Part shown: positions 10,650-23,000 of the stretch, piece by piece | Position numbering within the stretch: position 1 is the stretch's first letter | How the letters are laid out: each line of letters opens with the position of its first letter | NCBI RefSeq assembly: GCF_002775205.1 | Contig: NC_036455.1 | Coordinates: 5,308,501-5,372,500, forward strand | DNA length: 64,000 bases | Direction of reading: 5' to 3' | Source: Xiphophorus maculatus | Taxonomy: Eukaryota > Chordata > Actinopteri > Cyprinodontiformes > Poeciliidae | Position numbers and translations under genes: made by a program | The notes under the pieces: model-generated | What the model saw: the letters and a program-made list of their open reading frames with translations, nothing else | Told to the model about the DNA's origin: nothing | Databases searched by the model: none

Positions 10650-12032
10650 ACAATTGACAGAGACTTTCTAAATATGTCTGACTGCAGCAAGTGAGCAGAT
10701 TCTTTTGAATTAAAAAAATGGAGAGAAAAATATTAGTTTGCCTTAGAAAGGTGGAAACAGCTGCTCCACTTCCTGGATTGTTCGAGAGCCAATAGCTATG
10801 AGAGTATCACTACTCATTCATACCAGGGGCCTTTCTATCCAGGAGTCCTTCAGCCTGTGTGTGGAGTACAGTGCTTTACATTGTTGGTAACTCACAACAG
10901 CTCTGGTTCCTTTTCCACCACTGTGATGTGAAATGTTCTGTTCCTAAAGCCACATCATGATACCAGGAATCAGCCCAGGACTCCACCCTCACCTTCCTCT
11001 GGGCTTGGTGGGCCAAAGTAGAGCTGGACTCCTGTTGCTTGTTTGTGTCAGGCCAGTAGCTTGGACTTAAACACCAGCATTAATAAAAACCTATAGTCTG
11101 GGCAAGAAGAGGCAGAAAGTCAACTTTGTTGGCTAAAATCATCTCTTTATAATGTTCTTGTTTACATGTATATAATTTTCTACTAAAAATAAATTTGAAC
11201 AATTCTCTTGTCATGGTGTATTTTTGCTAATGAGTTTCAGTGTTATTGAAAGATACCTAATATATTAACTATTGAGTTCAGTGTAAAATAAACCTTAATA
11301 TTCATTCATGTACTGTCTATAGCAACACATCATGTAAGTAATTGAACGTCACCACGAATTTCTGTCTGTTGTAAAGAATGTCCACACAATGAAACTGAGC
11401 ACACAATCAAAGCGTTTTAGTCATAAAATAAGGATTAATTGAGCTATTTATGTTGTGCAGAGGTTTCTGAAATTAGAGTGAATTAGAAATGTATTGAAAG
11501 TTGTTTAAAGTAAAATGTTATGCAAGCAACAGGAATGAATCAGTTTGTCAAAATTGGAGGGACAGAGCTGAGACAAAACTCCAGAACATAATTTACAAAA
11601 TAATTAAGTTGTTTTAGATTAATTCTCTTCAGTTTCTTCCACACAGCTGCCATTTTCTTTAAGGCTGTGAGGAGGAGAGAGTTAGGGGAAAACTTGGATA
11701 TAAATCTAGAAAAACTTTTGAGACATTAAAGTCAAACAGTATTATTATTATTATTATATATTTATTGTGTATTAAACTCACATCCCACTGATTGTTTTAT
11801 ACATCAAGTTGCTTTGTTTCATTTAAAGGTTATGTTCACCAAGTAAAGCATGAAAAAAGCACTAAAACTCTTGTAAAAGCCTGAACAGAAAGATCCAATC
11901 AGAGCTCCAGTTCCAGTTTCATTTTGACGATAGGAGGATCATCGTTTTGACTGTAAAACTCCTGTTCAGTTTCCACAGTGTATTAATTTCTTCTCTGCAG
12001 CTGCTGCGTCACACTGAACTCTCTGACTGATC
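10650..12032 (+). repeat. Diverged copy of the promoter/exon 1 block upstream of G2
   Basis: From ATTGACAGAGACTTTCTAA at about 10655 to about 10990, and again from about 11400 to the G2 start codon, this region aligns with the blocks at 17853-20091, 27139-29378 and 42192-44431. It has many substitutions and indels, so it is the oldest member. No coding exon other than G2 exon 1 is seen. An ATT microsatellite lies at about 11741-11758. Confidence 0.65.
11895..11960 (+). promoter_or_regulatory. G2 promoter: CCAAT box, ISRE-like site, weak TATA
   Basis: CCAAT at 11895-11899, AGTTTCATTTTG at 11915-11926 and a degenerate TGTAAAA at 11952-11958, in the same order and spacing class as in G1. The G2 start codon follows at 12033. 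Confidence 0.55.
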
Positions 12033-14054
12033 ATGGACAGTACAGTCAAGATGCCCAACTCTGGTAAGTCAGGTTAACTATATATTGAGTCTGTTATGAT
12101 GTATAAAATATCTAAAAACAAAAACGTGTAAACACACTCTAAGAAATGAAATGTTGAATTTACTTAACCAAGTTATGTCAACTGGTTTTACTAAACCTAG
12201 CTAATTAAGTGAGTATTACACACTTACTTTCTGCATAATAATTTAAGTAAAGACAAATAAATTCAGTTCAGTAAATCCAACACGTTAGACGTTTGCTCAT
12301 TTGGTTTAATGCTGTGAAGTTTTCTCTACAATAACTAATAAGAATTTACTTATGCCAGTAAATTCAGTTAATTCAATATTATTCAGTTCTAATAAGGTTC
12401 TTGGACTTTGTTGATGGAAATTAATTTTCTCAAGTTCAAGTTAAATAACCTACTGAAGTGGAACCAGTTGATATAACTAAGTTAAGTAATTAAAACATTA
12501 AAATAGTTTGTTTCATTGGATTAATTAAACAAATCTAACCCACTAAAATTTAGCTTAAAAAGTCAGATTTAAGGAGAACAAAGTCAAACCCAGAAATTAT
12601 TCAATTATTTGATGTAGTTAAGACCAGAGGTGGGATGTAACGAAGTACAAGTTCTGTACAGAAGTACAGTTACGAAGTACATAAGGCTGTTGATGCACCA
12701 AACCTTCATCAGAATATTCTTCCTGTTTCACATGTCTATCTGCTAAATTCCCTAGTCAGGAAATTCTACCTCTATGTACAAAGTGATGCACTAAATTATT
12801 TAATCATAATATCCTGTTTAATGTGAGGGTAGATCACATCGATGCATTAAGACCCTGAATCAGAAAATCCTACCTTTTTAAAAATATTTATAATTCAGAG
12901 GTAGCACATAGTCAGTGTGTTACTGCTGTAATATAATCGTAAGTCTACCAAATATCAACATGACAGTATGGTGTTTTGAAATGTTTGGTTTCAACTGTAT
13001 GATTATCCCCATGTCATTGATTCCCTCAATGCTTCCCAAGGTCTCAGATGGATCATTTCTTTTCTTCCAGACACACAGAGGCTGAAGCTCTGAGCACAAC
13101 ATGATGATTCTAATTCAGATTCAAACTTTCTTCTTCACAGGAACAAACATTACAAACAACGATGAGCTGAGGATTGTGATGGTGGGGAAGACTGGGATTG
13201 GGAAGAGCGCTACTGGAAACACCATTCTGGGTCAAAAATGCTTTGAATCCAAATGCAGCGCCAAATCCATGACTGCTGACTGCTCCAAATTCTCCAGTTA
13301 TGTGGATGGACAGCAGGTTGCAGTCATTGATACTCCAGGTCTGTTTGACACCAGGTTCGGAGAAGATAAAACCAGAAAAGATCTTGGTCAGTGCATCAGC
13401 TTTGCTTCTCCTGGACCCCACATCTTCCTGGTGGTTGTTGCAATCGGCAGATTCACAGAAGAAGAAAAACAATCAGTGCAAAAGATTCAAGAAATCTTTG
13501 GAGAGGCAGCAGACAGATACAGCATGGTTCTGTTTACCCGTGGAGACGACCTTGAAGACACCACCATTGAGGATTATTTGTCTGGAAGCCCAGATCTCCA
13601 GTATCTGGTGTCCAGATGTAACGGCCAGTATCATGTCTTCAACAATCGGCTGAAAGATAACAAATCTCAGGTCACTGAGCTGCTGAAGACGATCAGAACC
13701 ATTGTTGACAGGAATGGAGGAAGTCACTACACCAATGAGATGTTCCAAGAGGCTGAGAGGAAAATCGAAGAGGAGAAACAACGAATCCTGAAGGAGAAAG
13801 AAGAGGAAATACGTAAAGAGAAAGAAGAACTGGAGAGGGAAATACAAGAGAAATATGAGAAAATGATGCAGGAAATGAAGGAAGTATTCAAGGGTCAATT
13901 TGAGGTGATTCAAACCATGACAAAGCAAATACTGGAAATGCAGGCGAGAGAATTTCAAAGGCAAATGTCTGACCTGAAAGCCATGTATGAATCCAGAGCT
14001 AGAGAAGAAGCTGAAGAACTTGCGAAACATTACAACCCATGTGTAATATTGTGA
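12033..14054 (+). CDS. G2: GIMAP/IAN-family GTPase
   Basis: Predicted GTP-binding immune-associated protein of 314 residues from exons 12033-12063 (31 bases, donor GTAAGT, phase 1) and 13141-14054. Seen in the protein: P-loop GKTGIGKS at 26-33, DTPG at 74-77, the [14 protein letters not shown] block at about 102-115 and FTRGDD at about 142-147 in the G4 position. The [11 protein letters not shown] box follows. A Glu/Lys-rich coiled coil runs from about residue 210 to the end, finishing HYNPCVIL with no membrane anchor. GIMAP proteins act in lymphocyte survival and organelle-associated GTPase scaffolds in mammals; the fish function is inferred from family only. The exon 1 sequence differs from that of G3-G5, while the exon 2 tail is shared with G4. 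Length is normal for the family. Confidence 0.9.
12624..12695. mobile_element. MITE end fragment in G2 intron 1
   Basis: CAGAGGTGGGATGTAACGAA followed by repeated AGTACA words matches the terminal type of fish hAT-like MITEs (compare CAGAGGTGG at 56769). Only one end is visible. The same fragment sits in G4 at about 38700-38758, so it predates that duplication. Confidence 0.5.
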
Positions 14055-14497
14055 GGTTAGATGTTGTCTCCTGGCAGCTGTTACAGAGGATAAAGCTGAA
14101 CTAATCAGCATTTTTTCTTTATTGTCTTGATAATTGAGTTAAAGCTCCAGGTAGTGATGTAATCCAGCTGTGACCTCTGTATCTCACACTGTTTTAAAAA
14201 TATTTCTGCTGATGTTTAGATGCTAAAATTGTTTGCATGTGAATTTTAGTCATTAGTGTCTGGTTTTTATCTCTTAATGTATTAATTTCATTTGCAGGAA
14301 TCAAATCTATGACTAGCATGTAATCACAAAAAATCTGCTTCTTATATCCATTCTTTCTATTTACATTTCTTGTAATTGTTTAAATTTTAATAACTTTTCT
14401 TTTATCATTGTTTAAATCTTATCAATGGCTTGTTCGCTCTGTTGTTTAATCCTGTGCAGAGCTGAATGAAATGTGACACGTAAACCTTTATCTAATC

Positions 14498-14503
14498 AAT
14501 AAA
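14498..14503 (+). promoter_or_regulatory. Candidate poly(A) signal of G2
   Basis: AATAAA about 440 bases after the stop. Equivalent signals follow G3 (24471), G4 (40568) and G5 (48542), in homologous context. Confidence 0.5.
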
Positions 14504-15184
14504 TTCAGTTTAATTATAGGAAAATATTCCAACTATTTATATTTTTTATTTATTATCTGTTGAATCTAATTTTCAGTTTTACCAGGTTTCATATTCCAAC
14601 CTTCTCCTTTAAATAGCTTTCTAACCTTTAAGAAAATGCTGTGAACAAACTTGTTATTCTTCCATTAAAGTTTAACAGTTTCTTCATATCACAGAAATTC
14701 ACCATAAATGCTTCCTGAAAACGACTCTTTAAAATAACAAGTCCTAATTTTGACCACTTATAACCAGAGTTCAGTTCAAACAGGTTCATTCTAATACAAT
14801 ACATAGTTTACACACAAAGTGTGTAAAAATGTCTCCACAATGATTCCCAGACTGATATTCAAATAGAAAATTATAAAGGGAAGGTCTCCATATGTGGGTT
14901 GGGCTTTACCCTGCGTCACTTCACAGAATTACTAATTACATTAAATATTTGAAATACATAATATATACAAAAATATATATAATTCTGGCTCCAGAAAATA
15001 AAAACAAAGTTCAATTCCTGGCAGCTGCAGCAGCTCTTCCTGCCATTACCTGGATCTGCAGCAGCTCAGCAGCTTCGGTGACTCCACTGGTTTCACGAAG
15101 CTGAAGTTGGTTTACAATTGTAGCTTCCAGTTTGGGAAATTCCTAAAGGATGATTTCAACCACCTTCTGCGTCTTTAATCTACG

Positions 15185-15548
15185 TGTCATGATTTGTGGT
15201 GGCGGCAGTAGGGAAGATGACGCCGAGGACCCAGGTAGGAGTGAAAAATGATGATTTTAATGATGAAAAATGGAAAACAATCCAGGCAGCACAGATGAGT
15301 AACAGCAACAGTTCTCAAACTGGTAGCAACTGGTGAGCACTAGACGGACTAGGAGATGAGACAGATTAGACAAGGACCCGACGAGGAACAAGGAACTCAG
15401 GTGGGATTAAATACACAGACGGTAATCAGGGAACAAGACACACCTGGAAACAATCAAGGGGTAGAAAGGACAACACAGAGACAGAGACAGGAAACTAAAA
15501 TAAACTCACAGAAAAACTCAAATCAACAGAGAAAACCCAACCCTGACA
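15185..15548 (-). mobile_element. Solo Gypsy-type LTR in G2 3' flank
   Basis: Read on the - strand it starts TGTCAGGG and ends CATGACA, 364 bases. Flanks CTACG (15180-15184) and CAACG (15549-15553) look like a 5-bp target duplication with one change. The same LTR lies at the homologous place in G3, where the right flank is CTATG, so the insertion preceded the G2/G3 duplication. Confidence 0.65.
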
Positions 15549-15599
15549 CAACGCTATTAAAAACCTACAACACCTGGAGATATTCTCAACTAATAGCAG

Positions 15600-16362
15600 A
15601 ATATCTTCATTAAAGAACATATTTCAGTTTGTAACTGCAGGGTGAATCAGGTGTAAATATCCTGGGATGTGTGACTGATAGGAGCAGAGCAGGTTGGAGC
15701 TGTCTGCACATTATTGCCCAGTGAGCTGCACTGGTTCCAGTAATGAACATCTGTACCTTTTCTTTCCTCAACAGGTTAAGCTGCCATTTCCTTTATTTAG
15801 ACTATAATAGATTAACACAACTTTCTATCAGGCCTTCTCCTGATTCATTCTCAGTGGCTTATTAAACTCACCAGAAGCAATAACTTTGGGTCAGGTTCAG
15901 GTCAGACATTTAAGTTTGAATGAAGTGGTATTAAGCCAAAGAAACAGGAATTTCAGAAATAACATTAAGGGCCTAAATTAATATTTTTTTTAAATCTAAA
16001 GAAAAAAAATATCAATCTGAAAAGAGAAAAAGCCCCAAAAGTGTTAAATTTCAGTCAATATGGAGTCAATATGGAGTACTTACATAATGTAATAATGAAA
16101 TAAGGATAAAAAGGTGAAGAACGTCCATCTGTTGCTGCTCTATTGATAACTAAAGTTTTACTGTTTTAAATGTTTTAAAAGTATTTAATTTACATATGTG
16201 GCACTGAAAGTTATCGCCTAATGTTTTTCTTCATACAATATAAAAAATATTATTGTAGTAAAGTAGAAATCACAGCTTTTCTGCTACTGTTTTCAAACTG
16301 TCCACTAGAGGGCGGTGTAGCGCTGCTTTACAATTTTTTGGCAACAGAAAACTGAAGGTTTT
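15600..16362. repeat. Duplicated 3' flank of G2, non-coding
   Basis: From about 15617 (TGTAACTGCAGGGTGAATCAG) this aligns with the G3 flank from 26275 and the G4 flank from about 41328. G2 lacks about 660 bases that G3 retains between 25610 and 26275. No gene seen. Confidence 0.6.
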
Positions 16363-16480
16363 CACATCGACATAAAGGGAACGGAGCTGAGAAACAAACT
16401 AGAAAGTTTTCAACAACCAGCGCAGCTTGGATGTGAATAAAACCTGCTGGGTGATTTATGTGGACGTGTTGATGAGTTAA
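16363..16480 (+). pseudogene. exosc7-like exon fragment, frameshifted copy
   Basis: Same fragment as at 27006-27125 and 42059-42178, but two bases shorter: CTCTAC of the other copies is CTAG here, which breaks the reading frame after ...GTELRNK. The 3' part still encodes CWVIYVDVL in another frame. The frameshift shows that this copy is not under coding constraint. Confidence 0.6.
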
Positions 16481-16601
16481 AGACTGCAGCATAACCTTAC
16501 ATAACAAGGAAGAACCTTCAACATTACAGCAAATGTTTAAGGCTTTGTTGTTTAAAGTGTAAACTAAGAATTGACATAGACTTTCTAAATATGTCTGACT
16601 A

Positions 16602-17279
16602 ATAGTGATGGTAAGATGAAGCCTCATGAGGCATTGAACCACTTGAGCCAACTGGTTCGAGAAAGGGTTCATTTCTTGAGGCTTCATGTGCACACGAAAC
16701 CACCTACTGGCCAGGTGTATAATCACAGCCAGCTGTATCTTAACACGTGTGATGCATTGTATTTTTGTCTATTATGGCTCTTGGGAATGACGTCACAAAA
16801 GGTGTAGGACGAAATCATTTGTCTACATAAATTATGTATACACATATGTGTATAATAAAATATTGTTTGAATGTATCCTCTGTGTGTAATTATTCCCAAA
16901 ATAGTAGTGTCATGTGATATGGCATGTTGTGTAATAATGTTTTTCTGTGACTCTAGAAAAATGGCCTGGGCTTAATCAGGCAGAGGACAGTGAAAGTGCT
17001 TGTGGAACTAGGGAGGGGGTGGTGAATAGGCTAATGCTTGTGTAACTTGGATGATTTCATGCATTTTTATTAAGAAACAACAATTTCTCCACAGTTTTTG
17101 GTTTCAAACGATTTCTCTTTTTTGACACTACATGGATGAGGTGTTATTATTGTACCCCAACTCCTTGGTCACAATAGACACCTCACCTTTACAGAAAATA
17201 AGAAACAGTGAAAAATACAGTTCCTCATAAGCAAACCTAACGCATCTGCAAATGTTCAGTTCACCTTACCTTCTATCTA

Positions 17280-17346
<67 letters not shown>

Positions 17347-17686
17347 AACTCTCCAAACACCAAACTAACTGTCTCAAACTAAATAACCACTATCCAAACT
17401 CTGCTATCCAAACTCTATCTACTCTCTCAACTGACCGCAACTCGCCTACAACAACCCACATTTTGAATGGAGCCTGTGGGGTTTCTAAAGCTGTCAAACC
17501 CCGCGCCAAACTCTGAGCCACTTCCCGAAGCAGTCACGTGGTACAGCCAGGCAGCGAGGCTTCGGACGTCATCGTTTTCGGCTCCTCCCCTAAATGAAGC
17601 AAGCTTCGATACGCGCTTTACCGAAACGCCCCCTCCATTACTCGACACACACCTCGAAGCCTCGGCACATCACGTAACATCACTAT
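16602..17686. mobile_element. hAT-like non-autonomous element
   Basis: Left end ATAGTGATGGTAAGATGAAG and the reverse complement of the right end ATAGTGATGTTACGTGATG form imperfect terminal inverted repeats, both followed by GAGGC-type words. It contains a (CT)n microsatellite and no transposase frame. An exact 8-bp target duplication is not visible. Confidence 0.5.
17275..17342 (+). repeat. (CT)n microsatellite preceded by TATC repeats
   Basis: Uninterrupted CT dinucleotides from about 17285 to 17342, preceded by three to four CTAT units. Confidence 0.95.
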
Positions 17687-17852
17687 GAACTATGACGACC
17701 CATGCCGCTATTGGCTCAAAGAACTTGGATCTACGTTCTTTGATTAGCTGCAACAGGCGGCGGCCAGATGGCCACACGCGGTGGGGTGTGTGGGGGGGTT
17801 GGTCAGTAAGTTGTAAGGTCCCACAAAAACTTAGACCAAACCTACGGCCTTG

Positions 17853-20091
17853 CTTACATAACAAGGAAGAACCTTCAACATTACAGCAAATGTTTAAAGC
17901 TTTGTTGTTTAAAATGTAAATTAAGAATTGACAGAGACTTTCTAAATATGTCTGACTGCAACAAGTGAGCAGATTCCTTTGAATTAAAAAAATGGAGAAA
18001 AAAATATTAGTTTGCCTCAGAAAAATGGAAACAGCTGCTCCACTTCCTGGATTGTTCAGGAGCCAATAGCTATGAGAGTATCTCTACTCATTCATACCAG
18101 GGGCCTTTCTATCCAGGAGTCCTTCAGCCTGTGTGTGGAGTTCAGTGCTTTACATTGTTGTTAACACTCAGCAACACACAACAGCTCTGGTTCTTTTTCC
18201 ACCACTGTGATGTGAAATGTTCTCTTCCTATGCTGATACCTGGAATCAGCATACTTACATGTGAAGTTGCTGTTTTCTACCTCACCAAAGGTCTAAAAAT
18301 CAGCTACTATCTTCTTTTGCTCTGCTGTAAGAGGTTTACCTGTCATGTCTGCATGTTTGCAGTTAACAATAGTAACCGCACTGTTGCCAACTCAGTGACT
18401 TTCTTGCTATATGGAGACATTTCAGACAAAAAATACTGGAATTGAAAGGTCAGCCTTTTTAAAGGTCCGTAATCGGCAATCGACGAGAAACCTGCAGTTG
18501 GTGCACCCCTACACACAATGCAAGTGCTTTATTTATGAAATAAAGGACCAAATATACTATTTGTATTGTTTTTTTAAATACGTATATTGACTTTTCTAGA
18601 ATTAAAGTGAATATGAAATGTATTAAAAGTTGGATAAAGTAAAAACGTAATTCAAGCAACAGGAATTGAATTTTCTCCAGTTGAGGTAATATGAGGTGTT
18701 TGTATTGATTGTATTGATTGAATTGTGTTTAATTTCTCCAAACATGAGTAAATTCATTGTAACAATTGTCTTTTTAGTGTCTAGAACTTTCTACAAGTCT
18801 TGTTTCTCATTCAGATGATGCTCTGCAAACCTAGAAGGCTTTGACTCTGTATACACTTTGGCTTTCTTTCACATAGAAAGCGCTCCTGACCCAGTGATTG
18901 TAGAGGAATATAATTATATTAATAGTTAAAAATTATGTTGTTTGGTTGGTTCGCACTAAGATATGTTTTAACCTAAAATAAATGCATTGTGTCAAATGGA
19001 CTGGGTCAATCTGGCCTAGAAGTCAGGAAGGAATTCAGATTTGGAGAAGATATGGAATAACAATCATTAGAGGAATGTTATTAGTTAAGCTGGTGGGCAA
19101 GAAAGTTCTGGCGCCAGACATTTCTCCTGCTCGCCAGCAAAGAAACTGGGCCGGAGCTCAAGACTTGTTTGGCACCTTTGAAACGGAGCAGATGAGATGT
19201 CAAGGGGTCTGAATATTTCCAAGGACCTTCCAATACACATCCAGTGTAAGACGGAGCCAAATGAACTACATAAATGGAGGAAAGCAACGCCATTGGTCGA
19301 GGCTTTCCAATACACACCAGTAGAGCTCGGACTCTATAAAAAACTGATACCAGAAGTAGCAGGCAAGAGATTTTGGGACTACTGTAACGATGTGTATGTA
19401 ATGTTTAGTTCTGCAGATGTGCATTAAAATCTCTTCTCGTTTTGACTATGAGCAGATGGAGTTCCGAGTCTTATTTAACCTTTATTAATATACTCTATGA
19501 GTTTAGGCACCTTTAAATTCCTCCATATGATATGGTGTAAATGTCTGTACACTTGATACCACCATGCAGGGTCTCTGTCCCCAATCTGCTCTGTCCCAGA
19601 GCAAATTCAAAAATTGCCCTGCAAGTTTTAAGTTGCCAAACAAATTAGTTTTTTTAAATTTATTTATTACAGATTACCTTTGACTTCAAAACACCTTCTA
19701 AAAGCGCTTTAGATGATTCTGATGTGAGTAAAGTAAAGCAAGACACTCCTTATAAAATCTGGGACAGAGAGCCAATCAAAGCTCCAGTTTCAGATTACCC
19801 TGACAGTAGCACTGTTCAAAAGGCTTGTGTTGGATCCAACTTGTATTCATAACTTTTCTGCAGCTTGAGTGTCAACACTGCTCTCTGACTGATCATGGAC
19901 AGCAACGAGGTCAGCCCGAGAAAAGCCTGCAACAATGGTGAGTCAGTATAGCTAAATATTGATTCTATTCAGATGTAGAAAATATCCAGTTACAAAAATA
20001 CATATGGGCTAAACTTGCTGCTTCTCAACTTCAGCCATCTTTTATGTTGTTCTGGGATTGCCTCATGATTTTCTATGAAGATCAGTGTATT
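17853..20091 (+). repeat. Promoter/exon 1 duplication block, copy 1 (G3)
   Basis: This block, with those at 27139-29378 and 42192-44431, keeps constant offsets of 9288 and 15053 bases at all landmarks checked, meaning no net indels over about 2.2 kb. Inside, 18930-19480 has an LTR-like organisation (inverted CCAAT, CTATAAAAAA at about 19333, then a C/T-rich stretch) and may be an old solo LTR. Open frames of 76-104 codons inside are identical by duplication, not by shown coding constraint. Confidence 0.8.
19751..19820 (+). promoter_or_regulatory. G3 promoter: CCAAT box, degraded ISRE and TATA
   Basis: CCAAT at 19772-19776 and AGTTTCAGATTA at 19786-19797 sit in the same place as in G1. The G1 TATAAAAGG is TTCAAAAGG here. 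A separate TATAAAAT lies upstream at 19751-19758. The same sequence precedes G4 and G5. Confidence 0.5.
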
Positions 20092-23000
20092 GGGCACAAA
20101 ATAATGGCTCTTTTATCCCATATGGGGCCCACCTAGGTATGCTGGCTGGGAATGGGCACAAAATAATGGCTACAAGTCCAGTGAACTAATTTTAAAACCA
20201 GGCATTAATCAATGCTTTACTACAATCTACCTGCAATGCATATGGCTAGTGTCAGCGTAAAGTCCTGACTGAATGAAAATCATTATAACCTATTTACGTC
20301 ACGTTAACGAAGAACAGCTGAAACGTTACCGGGTTTATCAACTGCGGTAGCAATTTCGCTCCAATGCTGGCCTTAATTAAGGCCAGACTATTAAGCTATA
20401 AAACACAAAGTTGTAATATTACCATAATAAAGTTGAAGTAATACATGAAAAATTGAAATTTTATGAGAATGAAGTCGTAAGAGGACAAAGTCTTGATTTT
20501 ATGAGACTAAAGTTGCATTAGTAGAATAAAGCAGACTAGTAATCCTATGATTAAAAACAGTCTCACCACATATTAACACATTCAGATGTGTTAACATGAG
20601 GAACGTTAAACGTCTTGTGACATTGTATCGCCTACTTTGCTTTTGATTTTACAAATTAGGAAATGCTTAATCTTTTAACTCATCAGCATCACATTGTGAT
20701 CAGTAGCAGGAGTTTTAAATAATTGTGCAACTACTGTACCTATTTGGAAGAAAGAGTCCCGAAATTGCTGAACTGTTCACGTGAGGCCTTGGTAACTTTT
20801 TCAAAATCTTTTCTTAATTTTCCTTCTCATAACTTCACTTTCTTCTGGTAATATTGTCTTTAGTCTCCTAATATTTTGACAATATGCTCACAATATTATG
20901 ACTTTATTCTCTTCATTTCTATTATATTTGTGTGATATTTAAATATCCATTGTGCATATAGACAGCGGCAGCTGTGAAGGACCTAAACTGATAAACTGAC
21001 ATACCGGGACAAAAATGCACTCTAAACAGAAAGCTCGGATCTTAGGAGGTTAAAACTTCTATGTGAATTGGTTGCACAACCTTTTTTGAATGAAAGAAAT
21101 ATATTATAACATCACATCTTTCTCTGGACAGAAAACGACTGCACTTATAGCCACAAATTGTGCTGCATTCACACGAAATCAGGGTGTGAAATGCTCTAAA
21201 CCATGTGAATTTTTTAGTTTTAAAGATTTTTGAAGCGGAACTGCAGTAGCTGAGTGTGAAGTACAGTATATTGAGTGAATGTCACATTCTGTTGACTCTA
21301 CATGCTCAACAAGTTGTGAAAGCACACAAGGCCTTTGATCTGAAATGGATGATTTGTGTTATGTGAAAGTACAATGTATCAGCAGTACATGGTTTGTGGT
21401 TGCACATTTATTATGAAAATATGTTAAGACAGGGCTTTGCTTTCTGCCTGGGCCATTGCAACACCTTGATGGTTTTTACTTTTATGGCTACTGATGTAGG
21501 TTTACTGCTGTTGTTTAAGATCCGTGTACTGCTGCATGATTCTGTTTCTGGTAAGTTGTGTCAGACAAAAACCTCCCCTTTAATTCTAGAAGAGGTTCAT
21601 GGATGCTCAGCCTTTAAGCCTGCAGATTGGGCCCAAATCATAATACCTCCTCGACTAAGCAAGACAGTCGGCATGAGGTTTATTTGGTCATACACTGTGT
21701 TTCCTTTTGTATAGTCATGGTCCAATGGATTTGGATGAGATATCTCTACTTGGGTATCATTTGCCCAATCAACATTATTCTACAAATCTTGATGCTCATT
21801 TAGATGCAGCTTTGCAAACCATATTCCTTTTGGAAAGAAGAAGCTTTTCCCTCTTACTCTTCCAAACATGCAATGCTTATTTAGTCCGCCTCCCTGAGCC
21901 CCTTCTCCCTTCACTCTAAGGCCCTGTCCCAATACTCGCATCTCCTGGATCCCTGTATAGACCTTACCAAGGAGGCTTAAGACCCCTTTGTAATTGGAGC
22001 ACACCCTCTGGTCCCTCTTTTTGGACAGGGGCACCACCACCCCAGTCTGCTAATCCAGGGGAACTTCCCTCGATGTTCATGCAATATTACAACCATCACA
22101 ACCCTCCATAATCCAGAGCCTTAAGGGACTCAAGGTAAAATTAATCCACCCTACTGGCCTTGCCACTGAGGAGCTCTTTAACCGCCTCGGCAACCTCATC
22201 CCCAGAGATTGGAGAGCCCGAACCAGAGTCCTCAGGCTACACTTCTTCAGTGAAAGACATGTTGGTGGAATTGAGGAACATGGTCCACTCAGACTCAATG
22301 TCCCCCACCATCTCTGGAACGTTTTCAAAGTTCTCCTGGAGATGGAAGTTAAAGCTCCATCTCATCGTCGAGTCTGCCAGACTTTCCCAGCAGACCCTCG
22401 TAATATGTTTAGCCCTGCCAAGCCTGACCTGCATCCTTCCCCACCACCAGAACCAACTCACCACCCGAGTGTCCAAGACAGGTGGCCACAGATCCTATGA
22501 GACGATAACAAAGTCGATCATTGAACTGAGGCCCCGATGAGCCACACTCACTGGGGCCACAGTGAGTGTGGCTCCAGTGATGTCATTCTTTCCATCTGAA
22601 AGAATGACATTCAAGCTCAGTCATGTGGTTCTCAGCCGCTTCTTCCTTTTTTTAGCTTTAACAACGACTTTGATTACTGTCTTTTTAATGTCCATTAATT
22701 CCTCAGAAACAGAGTCAAACGTTTTAAGTGCACCTTCAAGAAAAAATCATCTTTAAGAAATAAAATCTGCTATTTCCCAATATTTTTATGCAAATAATGA
22801 ACATGTTTTATTGTAATTGCTACAATTATTGGTATGATGGCACTTTTATTGACCAGATACACAGTGTTTATTAGCTCATTTAACTAAGTCAAATTTCATT
22901 CTTGCTCGTTTTGTTGCTATGCTTGTAATTTTGTTTTATCAACACAGATGTCTCTGGTAAATGAGATCTTGAATGAAGGTCACATGGAAATAAAATAAAC

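Larger units (their letters stand above)
16496..17957. repeat. 105-bp direct duplication flanking an insertion
   Basis: 16496-16600 and 17853-17957 are near-identical direct repeats running from CTTACATAACAAGG to ATGTCTGACT. Only one copy is present at the homologous places after G3 and G4. The sequence between them (about 1.25 kb) is unique to this block and includes the element at 16602-17686. Confidence 0.7.

Noticed and set aside
18131-18445. 104-codon open frame repeated at 27419 and 42472
   Set aside because: Its conservation follows from recent block duplication. It has no domain, and the diverged copy near 10860 does not keep the frame.
18982-19427. Pairs of 76-codon open frames in the promoter block, repeated three times
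   Set aside because: The surrounding CCAAT, TATA and C/T-rich layout looks like an old LTR; no recognisable protein and frames overlap on both strands.
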